In this document: piece by piece, positions 52,067-64,000 of the stretch | Numbering within the stretch: position 1 is the stretch's first letter | Layout: every line of letters begins with the position of its first letter | From: Ciceribacter ferrooxidans | GTDB lineage: Bacteria > Pseudomonadota > Alphaproteobacteria > Rhizobiales > Rhizobiaceae | Direction of reading: 5' to 3' | Assembly (NCBI RefSeq): GCF_004137355.1 | Contig: NZ_SDVB01000238.1 | Location: forward strand, 682,001 to 746,000 | Length of the DNA stretch: 64,000 bases | Position numbers and translations under genes: made by a program | Notes under the pieces: generated by a model | What the model saw: only the letters and a program-made list of their open reading frames with translations | Databases searched by the model: none | What the model was told of the DNA's origin: nothing

Positions 52067-54670
52067 ATGACGAGATTGCAGCAGGCCGGCGACAGCGATG
52101 CGCCCTTGGTCGACCGGGGCAGCCGATCCGGTGCGGCCGTACGCATCATCGTGCTGGCGGTCGTGCTCCTCGCCGCCGCGGTCGCCTTCGTCATCTTCAA
52201 GGATCAACTCGACAACGAATTCGTTCTCGGCATCCTCGGCGTGCTGGCGATGATGGGAATATTCTTCCTCGTCTCGGCGATGATCGGGTTCGTCGCCGTC
52301 ATGCCGCAGTCGCAGTCCGATACGCTCGCCCGTAGCTTTCTGGCGAGCCAGCCCGAAGGCACGCTGATCACCGACGACAGCGGCCGCATCATCTTCGCCA
52401 ACGCCGCCTACGGGCGGATCACCGGCGCAAGGAAGGCGACGGAGGTCCAGACGCTCGAAGCCCTGCTCTCGCGCCATCGGGAATCGGGCGAGGCTCTCTA
52501 TAGGCTGACGAACGGACTGCGCTCCGGCCGCGAAGGCTACGAAGAGTTTCGTCTGCTGAAGCCGCTCGGTCCCGTGACCGGCAACGGCTCCGGCGCGCAC
52601 TGGTACCGGCTGAAGGCCAGACTGCTGCCGCTCGAGGACAGCGCCAAGGTACTGCAGATCTGGCAGATCACCGACATCACCTCGGAACGAGAGGACCAGG
52701 AGCGCTTCTTCAAGGAACTGCAGCACGCGATCGACTACCTCGATCACGCACCGGCGGGGTTCTTCTCGGCCGGGCGAAAGGGCGAGATCTACTATCTCAA
52801 TGCGACGCTCGCTGAATGGCTCGGCATCGATCTCACGCAGTTCTCTCCGGGGTCGCTCACCGTCTCCGAACTGGTCGCGGGCGAGGGGATGGCGCTCATC
52901 GAATCGGTGCAGGCCGCCCCCGGTTCCACCAAGACGGAGACCTTCGATCTCGACCTGCGCTGCGCCAACGGCCAGAGCCTGCCGGTACGGCTCATCCATC
53001 GCGTCCGTGCCGCCCGCGACGGCGCGCCGGGCGAAAGCCGCTCCATCGTGCTTGCGCGGCGGGACGATCACAGCGGCGACCAGTCGGCATCGATCGCCTC
53101 GATGCGCTTCACGCGTTTCTTCAACAACACGCCGATGGCGATCGCATCCGTCGACGGCGAGGGCCGGATTCTCCGGACCAACGCGCCCTTCCTCAAGCTC
53201 TTCTCGGACCTCGTCAGTCGTGACGACGTCGATCGTGGCGCGAGCCTCGACGTCGTCTTCCACGAGAGCGAACGCGAGCGCTTCAGCCAGGCGCTTGCCG
53301 CCGCGAAGAACCGCCAGGTCGACATCGCGCCGATCGACAGCCGGCATCCGCAAAACGAGAACCGGCACTTCCGTTTCTACGTCAACGCGGTCATCGACCA
53401 GAGCGACGAGGCGCCGGAAGAGGCGGCGATCGTCTATGCCGTCGACGTGACCGACCAGAAGGCGCTGGAAACCCAGATGGCGCAGACGCAGAAGATGAAT
53501 GCGGTCGGAACGCTCGCAGGCGGTATCGCCCACGACTTCAACAACGTGCTGACGGCGATCCTGCTTTCGTCCGACCATCTCCTGCTGCAGGCCCGGCCTT
53601 CCGATGCGAGCTTTGCGGATCTCATGGAGATCAAGCGCAACGCCAACCGTGCCGCGGTGCTGGTGCGGCAGCTGCTGGCCTTCTCGCGCAAGCAGACGAT
53701 GCGCCCGTCGGTGCTGAACCTCACCGACGTCATCGGCGACCTGCGGATGCTGGTCGATCGGCTGATCTCCGGTACGGCGGTGAAGCTGGAAGTGGATTAC
53801 GGCCGCGACCTGTGGCCGGTGAAGACGGACCTTTCGCAGTTCGAGCAGGTGCTGATCAATCTCTGCGTGAATGCGCGCGATGCCATGCCGCAGGGCGGGA
53901 AGATCACCATCTCCACCCGCAACATCTCGGCGGAAGAGGCGGCCGCCTTCCACTATCGCGAACTTCCTGCCGAGGAGTTCGTGCTGGTCGAGGTGGCCGA
54001 CACCGGAACCGGCATCGCGCCGGAGATCATGGAGAAGATCTTCGAGCCCTTCTTCACCACCAAGGAAGTTGGCAAGGGCACCGGCCTCGGCCTCGCGATG
54101 GTCTACGGGATCGTCAAGCAGTCCGGCGGCTACATCTATCCGGAATCCGAGGTCGGCAAGGGAACCGCCTTCCGCATCTTCCTGCCGCGGCACGTGGCCG
54201 AAATCGTTCCCGTTCCCGCCGGCGGGGAGGCCGGAGCCGCGGATACCGAAGCGCGTCCGGCGGCGACAGCCTCGGAGCCGACCGACCTCACCGGCAAGTC
54301 GGCTGTCGTTCTCCTCGTCGAGGATGAGGAAGCGGTGCGGCGTGGCGGCAAGCGCATGCTGGAAACGCGCGGATATACAGTTCACGAGGCCGGTTCGGGT
54401 GTCGAAGCGCTCGACATCATGGACGAGCTCGACGGCGCCGTGGACATCGTCGTCTCCGACGTGGTGATGCCGGAAATGGACGGGCCGACGTTGCTTCGGG
54501 AACTGCGCAAGAAGTATCCGGACCTGAAATTCATCTTCGTCTCCGGGTATGCCGAGGACGCGTTCGCCCGCAACCTGCCGGCCGACGCCAAATTCGGCTT
54601 CCTGCCGAAGCCATTCTCGCTGAAGCAACTCGCCGTTGCCGTTCGTGAAATGCTCGACGGTGACGACTGA
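52067..54670 (+). CDS. cckA: Cell-cycle hybrid histidine kinase CckA
   Basis: An 867-residue hybrid sensor kinase. Two membrane segments (about 25-45 and 55-80) precede two or more PAS-like domains (about 95-450). The HisKA motif is [17 protein letters not shown] with phospho-accepting His near 489. The ATPase domain shows [13 protein letters not shown]-like and [15 protein letters not shown] segments. The receiver domain's acceptor Asp sits in [10 protein letters not shown] near 798. In alphaproteobacteria CckA feeds the ChpT-CtrA phosphorelay that times cell division. The start is ATG 52067 with GAGG five bases upstream; the open frame further upstream is antisense to the FliO-like gene. 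Confidence 0.93.
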   Translation: MTRLQQAGDSDAPLVDRGSRSGAAVRIIVLAVVLLAAAVAFVIFKDQLDNEFVLGILGVLAMMGIFFLVSAMIGFVAVMPQSQSDTLARSFLASQPEGTLITDDSGRIIFANAAYGRITGARKATEVQTLEALLSRHRESGEALYRLTNGLRSGREGYEEFRLLKPLGPVTGNGSGAHWYRLKARLLPLEDSAKVLQIWQITDITSEREDQERFFKELQHAIDYLDHAPAGFFSAGRKGEIYYLNATLAEWLGIDLTQFSPGSLTVSELVAGEGMALIESVQAAPGSTKTETFDLDLRCANGQSLPVRLIHRVRAARDGAPGESRSIVLARRDDHSGDQSASIASMRFTRFFNNTPMAIASVDGEGRILRTNAPFLKLFSDLVSRDDVDRGASLDVVFHESERERFSQALAAAKNRQVDIAPIDSRHPQNENRHFRFYVNAVIDQSDEAPEEAAIVYAVDVTDQKALETQMAQTQKMNAVGTLAGGIAHDFNNVLTAILLSSDHLLLQARPSDASFADLMEIKRNANRAAVLVRQLLAFSRKQTMRPSVLNLTDVIGDLRMLVDRLISGTAVKLEVDYGRDLWPVKTDLSQFEQVLINLCVNARDAMPQGGKITISTRNISAEEAAAFHYRELPAEEFVLVEVADTGTGIAPEIMEKIFEPFFTTKEVGKGTGLGLAMVYGIVKQSGGYIYPESEVGKGTAFRIFLPRHVAEIVPVPAGGEAGAADTEARPAATASEPTDLTGKSAVVLLVEDEEAVRRGGKRMLETRGYTVHEAGSGVEALDIMDELDGAVDIVVSDVVMPEMDGPTLLRELRKKYPDLKFIFVSGYAEDAFARNLPADAKFGFLPKPFSLKQLAVAVREMLDGDD

Positions 54671-54766
54671 GCCGGCACCACGCTCGGTGCAACCCTGAAC
54701 ACGTCGAAGAAACCGCCTGGATGCGGTCCGACCGGCAGGAAATTGTCCGAAAAACAGATTACGTTG

Positions 54767-54801
54767 GGGAAGTGGCGTTACGTTACGTAATGCCACTTCC
54801 C
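54767..54801. terminator. Hairpin between cckA and psuG (converging)
   Basis: A 14-bp stem (54767-54780 with 54788-54801, one G-U) with a seven-base loop lies 96 bases after cckA and just past psuG's stop. On the minus strand a T-rich stretch follows at a distance. Confidence 0.6.
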
Positions 54802-54808
54802 GTGATGT

Positions 54809-55735
54809 TCAGTCGTTCATTGCGACCGCGATCTCCGCGGCGAGACGGGCATTGTTCTCGACCAGCGCGACGTTGGTCTTCAGGCTGCGGCCGGCCGTCA
54901 GGTGGAAGATGTTGTCGAGCAGGAACGGCGTCACGTCCTTGCCGGTCACCTCTTCGCGTTCGGCACTGGCGAGCGCGCGACCGATGTAGATCTCCATCTC
55001 CTCACGCGGAATCTCGTATTCCTCCGGCACAGGATTGGCGATCAGCAAGCCACCTTCGATGCCGAGTTGCTCGCGCATCCGCTGGAAATTGGCGATGGCC
55101 GCCGGACTGGAGAGCGAGAGCGGGCTGCGCAGCCCGGAGTTGCGCGACCAGAATGCGGGAAATTCCTCGCTGTCGTAGGTGACGACCGGAACGCCGCGGG
55201 TTTCCAGGAATTCGAGCGTCTTCGGAATGTCGAGGATCGCCTTCGGGCCGGCCGAAACGACGATCACCGGTGTACGCGCGAGTTCCTCGAGGTCGGCGGA
55301 GATGTCGAGGCTTTCCTCGGCGCCGCGATGGACGCCGCCGATGCCGCCGGTGGCGAAGACCGAGATGCCGGCGCGGCTTGCAGCGATCATGGTCGCGGCG
55401 ACGGTCGTGGCGCCGCTGCGGCGTTCGGCGAGCGCGAAGGCGATGTCGGCGCGCGAGAGCTTCATGACGCCGGTCATCTGCGCAAGCGCCGCGATCTGCG
55501 CGTCTTCGAGGCCGATGTGCAGGATGCCGTCGATGACGGCGATCGTCGCCGGCACGGCGCCCTGTTCGCGAATGATCGTTTCGACGCTGCGCGCCATTTC
55601 CAGGTTGCCGGGGAAGGGCATGCCATGGGTGATGATCGTCGATTCCAGCGCTACGATCGGCGCGCCGCGAACCTTGGCGGCAGCGACTTCCTTCGAATAG
55701 ACGATCGGCAGCAGGGGCGAAATGGCTTTGGTCAT
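54809..55735 (-). CDS. psuG: Pseudouridine-5'-phosphate glycosidase
   Basis: A 308-residue PsuG that splits pseudouridine 5'-phosphate into uracil and ribose 5-phosphate. Conserved blocks are VALESTIITHGMPFPGN (about 29-45), GVMKLSRADIAFAL, GGIGGVHRGAEESLDISADL and SAGPKAILDIPKTLEFLET. The length is as expected. It follows psuK on the same strand with about 28 bp between them, forming a pseudouridine catabolic pair. It starts at ATG 55733-55735. No pseudouridine transporter gene is in the window. Confidence 0.95.
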   Translation of the reverse strand: MTKAISPLLPIVYSKEVAAAKVRGAPIVALESTIITHGMPFPGNLEMARSVETIIREQGAVPATIAVIDGILHIGLEDAQIAALAQMTGVMKLSRADIAFALAERRSGATTVAATMIAASRAGISVFATGGIGGVHRGAEESLDISADLEELARTPVIVVSAGPKAILDIPKTLEFLETRGVPVVTYDSEEFPAFWSRNSGLRSPLSLSSPAAIANFQRMREQLGIEGGLLIANPVPEEYEIPREEMEIYIGRALASAEREEVTGKDVTPFLLDNIFHLTAGRSLKTNVALVENNARLAAEIAVAMND

Positions 55736-55763
55736 GGGAGCTTCCGGGTTTCGTGACTGCAGG

Positions 55764-56708
55764 TCATGACAGGATTTCTACGTCCGGCACAAGGGGCATA
55801 TACGAATTGGCGAGATCGCGGGAGAGGTTTTCCGCGGTCGCATGCGGCGAGCACACGGTGATGGCCGCAAGCGCAGCTCCGTGACGCAGCGCCTCGCCGA
55901 GCGCCCGGCCTTCGATGCGGGCCGAGATGACGCCGGAGGCGAAGGCATCGCCGGCGCCGGTGACGTCGACCACGGTCTCCAGCCGCGGCGGTGACAGGAC
56001 CGCTGTTCCTGTCTCGTCGAACGCGACGACGGCCCCGGCGCCGCAGGTGACGACGCCGCCCTTGAGGCCCTTTTCCCTGAGGAGCGCAGGCCAGCCGGCG
56101 GGATCATCGGGACGGGAACCGCAGAGTGCCTCGGCCTCTGCCGCGTTCATGAACAGCATGGCAAGACCGGCAAGGCAGGGCAGGAGACGCACGACCTTCG
56201 CCGGGGAGATGGCGATCGCGAAGACCGGCAGATCGCGGGCGCCTGCCGCGGTGGCGAGCGCTGCGAGTGTCTCCGCCGGCAGATTGGCGTCGCAGAGCAC
56301 ATGGCGCGCCTCGCCGAGCGCGGCGCGAAAGGAAAGGGTGCGGGTGCGGCGTGGCCCGAACAGGTCATAGAGCTCCATGTCGGCGAGCGCGATGACGAGA
56401 TTTCCGTCCGCTTCGAGGACCGCCGTGTAGCTCGGCGTGGCGCGATCGAGGAAGACGACCGGGCAATCGTCAATGCCGACGCGAAGGGCTTCGGCCGAGA
56501 CGGCCATGCCTGCCGCATCACCGCCGCGCGGCGCGATCAGCCTGACCTCATGGCCGAGCCGGGCGAGATTGCGGGCAGCGTTGAAGCCGCCGCCGCCCGG
56601 TTCCTCGAACCAGCGGCCGGGATTGCTCGCTCCCATGACGGTCGTGCCGGCAATCCGGCCGCGGCGGTCGATATGGGCACCGCCGACGACGAGAAGGGAA
56701 CCGCTCAT
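55764..56708 (-). CDS. psuK: PfkB family kinase, probable pseudouridine kinase
   Basis: A 314-residue ribokinase/PfkB-family kinase. The N-terminal glycine-rich lid reads EEPGGGGFNAARNLARLG (about 36-53). The C-terminal signature is VVDVTGAGDAFASGVISARI, containing the anion hole and catalytic Asp. Family membership is certain; pseudouridine as substrate rests on the adjacency to psuG. The start is ATG 56706-56708 with SD GGGAAG; the ORF continues 31 codons upstream without support. It lies divergent to recA. Confidence 0.9.
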   Translation of the reverse strand: MSGSLLVVGGAHIDRRGRIAGTTVMGASNPGRWFEEPGGGGFNAARNLARLGHEVRLIAPRGGDAAGMAVSAEALRVGIDDCPVVFLDRATPSYTAVLEADGNLVIALADMELYDLFGPRRTRTLSFRAALGEARHVLCDANLPAETLAALATAAGARDLPVFAIAISPAKVVRLLPCLAGLAMLFMNAAEAEALCGSRPDDPAGWPALLREKGLKGGVVTCGAGAVVAFDETGTAVLSPPRLETVVDVTGAGDAFASGVISARIEGRALGEALRHGAALAAITVCSPHATAENLSRDLANSYMPLVPDVEILS

Positions 56709-56866
56709 GCGCGCTTCCCGCAACATTGCGGGCGCGACGAATCGCAAGCCGCCGCAAGTGCGGCGAAAGCACGGCGGCGCATGAGCGACGGTCCATGGCA
56801 TGTCGTCTGAAACATAAAGTGAACATCCTGCGAAGTCGCAAGTCTATTCAGCAGGTTGAACAGGGA

Positions 56867-56895
56867 TTGCCAGATGAGAACAAAACGTGTACGCA
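56867..56895 (+). promoter_or_regulatory. recA promoter candidate
   Basis: TTGCCA (56867-56872) and TACGCA (56890-56895) are 17 bases apart, about 60 bases before recA. The -10 match is weak. The LexA-like box lies between and over the elements. Confidence 0.35.
56878..56892. promoter_or_regulatory. LexA-type SOS box candidate upstream of recA
   Basis: GAAC-N7-GTAC differs by one base from the alphaproteobacterial LexA consensus GAAC-N7-GAAC. It lies 60 bp before the recA start. A second one-mismatch copy, GAAC-N7-GAAG, lies at 56821-56835. recA is a standard LexA target. Confidence 0.55.
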
Positions 56896-56951
56896 TGGTC
56901 CGTCGGCTGCTTCATTGCCTATGCGGCTTCAATAACCTAAAGGTGGATCGA

Positions 56952-58040
<1,089 letters not shown>

Positions 58041-58070
58041 TCCGCATTCATTTCGATGACCGACGGAGCG

Positions 58071-58107
58071 CCGGTCCGATATCGGAAGATGTCGGGCCGG
58101 TTTTTTT
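58071..58107 (+). terminator. Intrinsic terminator after recA
   Basis: Stem CCGGTCCGA (58071-58079) pairs with TCGGGCCGG (58092-58100, one G-U), followed by seven T residues. Confidence 0.88.
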
Positions 58108-58196
58108 CCGTGCGGCTGGACAGTGCCGGTCACGGACGATAAAAGCCTTTGGTTTTTAGGCTTTGGCCGGCATCCGGCAGCAATGAAGGGCGTGAC

Positions 58197-60860
<2,664 letters not shown>

Positions 60861-60946
60861 GGCGGCGGCGCGGCGGGTCTATCGGGCGGCATTTTCGAAA
60901 TCTTCACGCTTGCCGTCTAATGCGGTCGTGACGATTTGAGGATGCC

Positions 60947-62170
60947 GTGGCCAGTCTCTTTCACGTTCCGACATTGATGGCCTGCCTGCTCGCCATCTGG
61001 GCGGTCTTCGCCATTCTTCTGACGATGGCATGGCATCAGGAGCGGCATCGTCCGGAGCTGGCGATCTGGAGCATCGGCTTCTGGCTGGGCGCCTTCGGCG
61101 CCTTGTTCCTGTCGATGCGGACAATCCTGCCTGAGGCGTTGACGATCGGGCTCGGAAACGGCCTGCTCATCCTGGCGACCGGGCTCGCCTGGCTCGGGTT
61201 CCGCGCCTTCGATGGTCTGTCGTTGAAATTCTGGGTGCCAGTCGTTCCGACCGCCATCTGGATCGCGGCATTCCTTTTCTGGCCTGGTTTCCAAGACGAC
61301 GTGAATGCCCGGATCGCACTGGTCTCCGTGCTGATCGTCATCCTCAGCCTGATGTTCGTCCGCAGCATGTGGCAGGGGGAGGCGATCGAGCCGCTGCCCT
61401 CGCGCAAACTGGTGCTGGGCACGATGGCCATTCACGCCACGATCAACGCCGTGCGCCTGCCGCTGGTGATTATGGCGCCGGTGGTGGAGCAGGGTGGTGT
61501 CGCCCTTTCCGTCTGGCACGGTGCATTCACGTTCGAAATCGTCGTCAACACGCTCTTCTGCGGCATGGCGCTCTTTTCGCTCGGTCGCGAGCGAGTGACG
61601 GCGGAATACAAGCGCGCCTCCCAGATCGACGCCCTGACCGAGATCTTCAACCGGCGCGCCTTCAGCGAACATGTCGAAGCCTACCGCCGCCGCGGCGTCG
61701 AAGGTGCGATTGCGCTTCTCGACCTCGACCACTTCAAGCGCATCAACGACACCCATGGTCACGGCGCGGGCGACAAGGTGCTTTGCGCCTTCGTCGCCAT
61801 GGTTCGGGATATCTTGCCTGATGGCATCATCTTCGGTCGGTTGGGCGGCGAGGAGTTTGCCCTCTATCTGCCGGGCCGCGAGCCTGGCGAGGCCTATGCC
61901 ATCTGTGACCGGCTCCGTCGAGCGGTCGAGAACCTTCCGGTCGACTGGAACGGACATCGCCTCCGTCTGACCGTGAGTATCGGTCTCTGCGGCGATGTGC
62001 CGGCGGGTGTCGATCTCGGCACGGTTCTCGGTTTCGCCGACCGGTCGCTTTATGCGGCCAAGCGCAACGGCCGCAACCAGATCGCCTTCGCAGACGGTGC
62101 AGAAGGCCTTGGTCAGTTTCTCCCGGGCTCCGTGCCGGAGACCGCACTCCACCAGCAACACGGGCCCTGA
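60947..62170 (+). CDS. Membrane-bound diguanylate cyclase
   Basis: A 407-residue protein with about six to seven N-terminal membrane segments (about 5-205) and a C-terminal GGDEF domain. The active loop is intact: GRLGGEEFALYLPG near residue 308. Also present are IDALTEIFNRRAFSEHVEAY and LLDLDHFKRINDTHGHGAGD. At the I-site position the RxxD motif is absent, so allosteric product inhibition is unlikely. The start is GTG 60947, four bases after GAGGA. An ATG at 60942 is out of frame. It lies 86 bp after alaS. The signal sensed by its membrane part is unknown. Confidence 0.88.
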   Translation: MASLFHVPTLMACLLAIWAVFAILLTMAWHQERHRPELAIWSIGFWLGAFGALFLSMRTILPEALTIGLGNGLLILATGLAWLGFRAFDGLSLKFWVPVVPTAIWIAAFLFWPGFQDDVNARIALVSVLIVILSLMFVRSMWQGEAIEPLPSRKLVLGTMAIHATINAVRLPLVIMAPVVEQGGVALSVWHGAFTFEIVVNTLFCGMALFSLGRERVTAEYKRASQIDALTEIFNRRAFSEHVEAYRRRGVEGAIALLDLDHFKRINDTHGHGAGDKVLCAFVAMVRDILPDGIIFGRLGGEEFALYLPGREPGEAYAICDRLRRAVENLPVDWNGHRLRLTVSIGLCGDVPAGVDLGTVLGFADRSLYAAKRNGRNQIAFADGAEGLGQFLPGSVPETALHQQHGP

Positions 62171-62202
62171 ACGATCCGCGGATCAAGCGTGTCGCGCCGG
62201 GA

Positions 62203-62826
62203 TCAGGCGCCTTGCATTTCCCGGGTTGCCGCCTCGTCGAGTGCTGCGGCGCGGGCAGCGGCGGGCCGGCTGCCGACACGTCCCAGATAGCTCTCGAAAG
62301 CGGAACGCTTCTCGATCGACCCGGTGTGCAGGCCCCAGCCGATATGCGATCCGACATAGACATCGGCTGCGGTGAAGCGGTCGCCAGCCACGTAGGACGA
62401 CTGCGATACGGCATGTTCGAGCGTGTCCATCACATCCTCGAACGAGCCGTAGCCGACCATGCGCTGCCTGTCGGGGGGAACCTCGAAGCCGAGCGCGCGG
62501 TTGGAGGTCACTGCCTCAAGTGGACCGGCGGCGAAGAAGAGCCAACGATAGTAGCTGCCGCGCTCAACCGCCGGCGGCGCAAGTCCCGCGTCAGGGAAGG
62601 CATCGGCGAGATAGGCGCAGATCGCGGCGCATTCGGTGACGACCGTCTCGCCGTGGCGGATCGATGGTACCTTGCCCATCGGATTGACGGCCCGGTATTC
62701 GGGCGATTTCATCGGTGCGCCGAAGGGCACGATCTCGGTCCGGTAGGGCTGCCCGGTCTCCTCCAGCATCCAGCGGACGATCCGCCCGCGCGACATCGGA
62801 TTGGTGTAGAAGGTCAGTTCCGTCAT
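62203..62826 (-). CDS. Glutathione S-transferase family protein
   Basis: A 207-residue GST. The thioredoxin-fold N-terminal domain shows MTELTFYTNPMSRGRIVRWM, with Ser12-type active-site neighbourhood, and NPMGKVPSIRHGETVVTECAA with the cis-Pro and glutathione-binding Glu. The C-terminal helical domain carries DRFTAADVYVGSHIGW, the conserved N-capping box. Substrate cannot be told. It is transcribed away from icd's 3' end and converges on the diguanylate cyclase gene, separated from it by 32 bp. Starts at ATG 62824-62826. Confidence 0.88.
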   Translation of the reverse strand: MTELTFYTNPMSRGRIVRWMLEETGQPYRTEIVPFGAPMKSPEYRAVNPMGKVPSIRHGETVVTECAAICAYLADAFPDAGLAPPAVERGSYYRWLFFAAGPLEAVTSNRALGFEVPPDRQRMVGYGSFEDVMDTLEHAVSQSSYVAGDRFTAADVYVGSHIGWGLHTGSIEKRSAFESYLGRVGSRPAAARAAALDEAATREMQGA

Positions 62827-62903
62827 GCGTGGTCCTCCTCCATGCTGCCACTCGTGGTTTCGCGTGGATGGAAGTTGAACGCTGCAACGCGGGCGGACGC
62901 AAC

Positions 62904-62930
62904 AAAAAACCCGGCGCGAGGCCGGGTTTT
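62904..62930 (-). terminator. Intrinsic terminator after icd
   Basis: A perfect 10-bp stem (62906-62915 with 62921-62930) is followed on the minus strand by a run of T residues ending at 62904. It lies 24 bases past the icd stop and before the GST start. Confidence 0.9.
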
Positions 62931-62953
62931 CGTCATTGTCGGTTGCCGATGGC

Positions 62954-64000
62954 TCAGGCGGCCATGGCCTTCTGCAGGTTCTCGTCGACCTTGTCGAGGA
63001 AGGCGGTCGTGGAGAGCCACGGCTGGTCGGGGCCGATCAGCAGTGCCAGGTCCTTGGTCATGAAGCCGCTTTCGACGGTGTCGACGCAGACCTTTTCGAG
63101 CGTCGTCGCGAAACGGGCCAACTCGGCATTGTCGTCGAGCTTGGCGCGGTGTGCGAGGCCGCGGGTCCAGGCGAAGATCGAGGCGATCGAGTTCGTCGAA
63201 GTTTCCTGGCCCTTCTGGTGCTGGCGGTAGTGGCGGGTGACCGTGCCGTGCGCGGCTTCGGCTTCCACCGTCTTGCCGTCGGGGGTCAGCAGCACCGAGG
63301 TCATCAGGCCGAGCGAGCCGAAGCCCTGCGCAACCGTGTCGGACTGCACGTCGCCGTCGTAGTTCTTGCAGGCCCAGACATAGCCGCCGGACCACTTGAG
63401 CGCCGATGCGACCATGTCGTCGATCAGGCGGTGTTCGTAGATGATGCCGGCTTCGTCGAACTGTGCCTTGAACTCGTTCTGGTAGACCTCTTCGAAGATG
63501 TCCTTGAAGCGGCCGTCATAGGCCTTGAGGATGGTGTTCTTGGTCGACAGGTAGACCGGCCACTTGCGCATCAGGCCGTACATCATCGAGGCGCGGGCGA
63601 AATCGCGGATCGACTCGTCGAGGTTGTACATCGCCATGGCGACGCCGGCGCCGGGCGCCTGATAGACTTCCTTCTCGATCACCTGGCCGTCTTCGCCGAC
63701 GAACTTGATGGTCAGCGTGCCCTTGCCGGGGAACTTGAAGTCGGTCGCCTTGTACTGGTCGCCGAAGGCGTGACGGCCGACGACGATCGGCTTGGTCCAG
63801 CCCGGAACGAGACGCGGCACGTTCTTGCAGATGATCGGCTCGCGGAAGATGACGCCGCCCAGAATGTTGCGGATGGTGCCGTTCGGGCTCTTCCACATTT
63901 CCTTGAGGCCGAATTCCTTCACGCGGGCTTCGTCCGGGGTGATCGTCGCGCACTTGATGCCGACGCCGTGCTTCTTGATGGCGTTGGCGGAATCGATCGT
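62954..64000 (-). CDS. icd: NADP-dependent isocitrate dehydrogenase, 3' part (partial)
   Basis: The last 349 residues of an NADP-isocitrate dehydrogenase of the eukaryote-like homodimeric type; the 5' end is beyond the right edge. Recognised segments are [20 protein letters not shown] (substrate Ser/Asn loop), [20 protein letters not shown] with metal-binding Asp nearby, [18 protein letters not shown] and [19 protein letters not shown] (NADP-site His, Arg). The enzyme makes 2-oxoglutarate and NADPH in the TCA cycle. An in-frame GTG at 63920-63922 is internal, since the reading continues upstream as [12 protein letters not shown] terminator follows. Confidence 0.97.
   Translation of the reverse strand, partial: TIDSANAIKKHGVGIKCATITPDEARVKEFGLKEMWKSPNGTIRNILGGVIFREPIICKNVPRLVPGWTKPIVVGRHAFGDQYKATDFKFPGKGTLTIKFVGEDGQVIEKEVYQAPGAGVAMAMYNLDESIRDFARASMMYGLMRKWPVYLSTKNTILKAYDGRFKDIFEEVYQNEFKAQFDEAGIIYEHRLIDDMVASALKWSGGYVWACKNYDGDVQSDTVAQGFGSLGLMTSVLLTPDGKTVEAEAAHGTVTRHYRQHQKGQETSTNSIASIFAWTRGLAHRAKLDDNAELARFATTLEKVCVDTVESGFMTKDLALLIGPDQPWLSTTAFLDKVDENLQKAMAA

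Overview
The window looks like chromosomal core sequence of a fast-growing member of the Rhizobiaceae (Alphaproteobacteria, Hyphomicrobiales), most like Sinorhizobium/Ensifer or a close relative. This rests on high GC, many GTG/TTG starts with good Shine-Dalgarno (SD) sequences, a chimeric NAD-malic enzyme next to a sinR/sinI quorum-sensing pair, bluB behind a cobalamin riboswitch, CckA, and a growth-pole-ring (GPR/RgsE) type giant coiled-coil protein. These are family and gene-order inferences from memory; no database search was done. I saw no insertion sequences, phage genes, CRISPR arrays, rRNA or tRNA.

Layout. 1-4.4 kb: 5' end of moaA, DUF971, a TMEM175-type channel, a MarR regulator divergent from an alpha/beta hydrolase with a palindrome between them, an FMN-binding protein and a diguanylate cyclase. 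4.6-7.8 kb: class I and class II fumarases side by side. 8.2-13.7 kb: periplasmic L,D-transpeptidase, gph, rpiA, a DUF2059 protein, glutathione reductase. 13.7-19.3 kb: a TadG-like pilus protein with CtrA-like boxes upstream, a hydrolase, class II DAHP synthase, a GFA-family protein and an unrecognised protein with two possible winged helices. 19.3-25 kb: membrane phosphoglycerol transferase, nadE, a TolB-like propeller protein, cobalamin riboswitch and bluB. 25-30.3 kb: DUF2865 protein, sinI, a lux-type box, sinR, dme. 30.4-36.6 kb: small lipoprotein, TetR regulator, LpxH-like phosphoesterase and a four-gene Mla/MCE lipid transport operon closed by a 21-bp-stem terminator.

36.6-43.4 kb: the 1829-residue GPR/RgsE-like protein, divergent from a His-less Hpt-like protein and a [2Fe-2S] ferredoxin. 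43.4-46.4 kb: a candidate small RNA, a DUF922 putative metalloprotease, folP-folK and a secreted hypothetical protein. 46.5-51.8 kb: ycjX/ycjF pair, sixA, dksA and a FliO-like Pro/Ala-rich membrane protein. 52-64 kb: cckA, psuK-psuG, recA with a LexA-like box, alaS, a membrane diguanylate cyclase, a glutathione S-transferase and the 3' part of icd.

How it fits together. Most genes are housekeeping: fumarase, malic enzyme, isocitrate dehydrogenase, folate, NAD, B12 lower ligand, shikimate entry, redox. Over these lies cell-cycle and envelope biology: CckA, the GPR-like polar growth protein, an L,D-transpeptidase and Mla transport, plus TTAA-N7-TTAA (CtrA-type) boxes before the TadG-like gene and, in degenerate form, between the GPR-like and Hpt-like genes. 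The observations most worth following are these boxes, a gap-free 15 x 22-residue repeat in the GPR-like protein, the CTG-N10-CAG box before sinI, an orphan sRNA-like transcription unit at about 43.4-43.56 kb, a hairpin-masked upstream ORF at 19.1-19.3 kb, and a DksA with only one of the four zinc-ligand cysteines.
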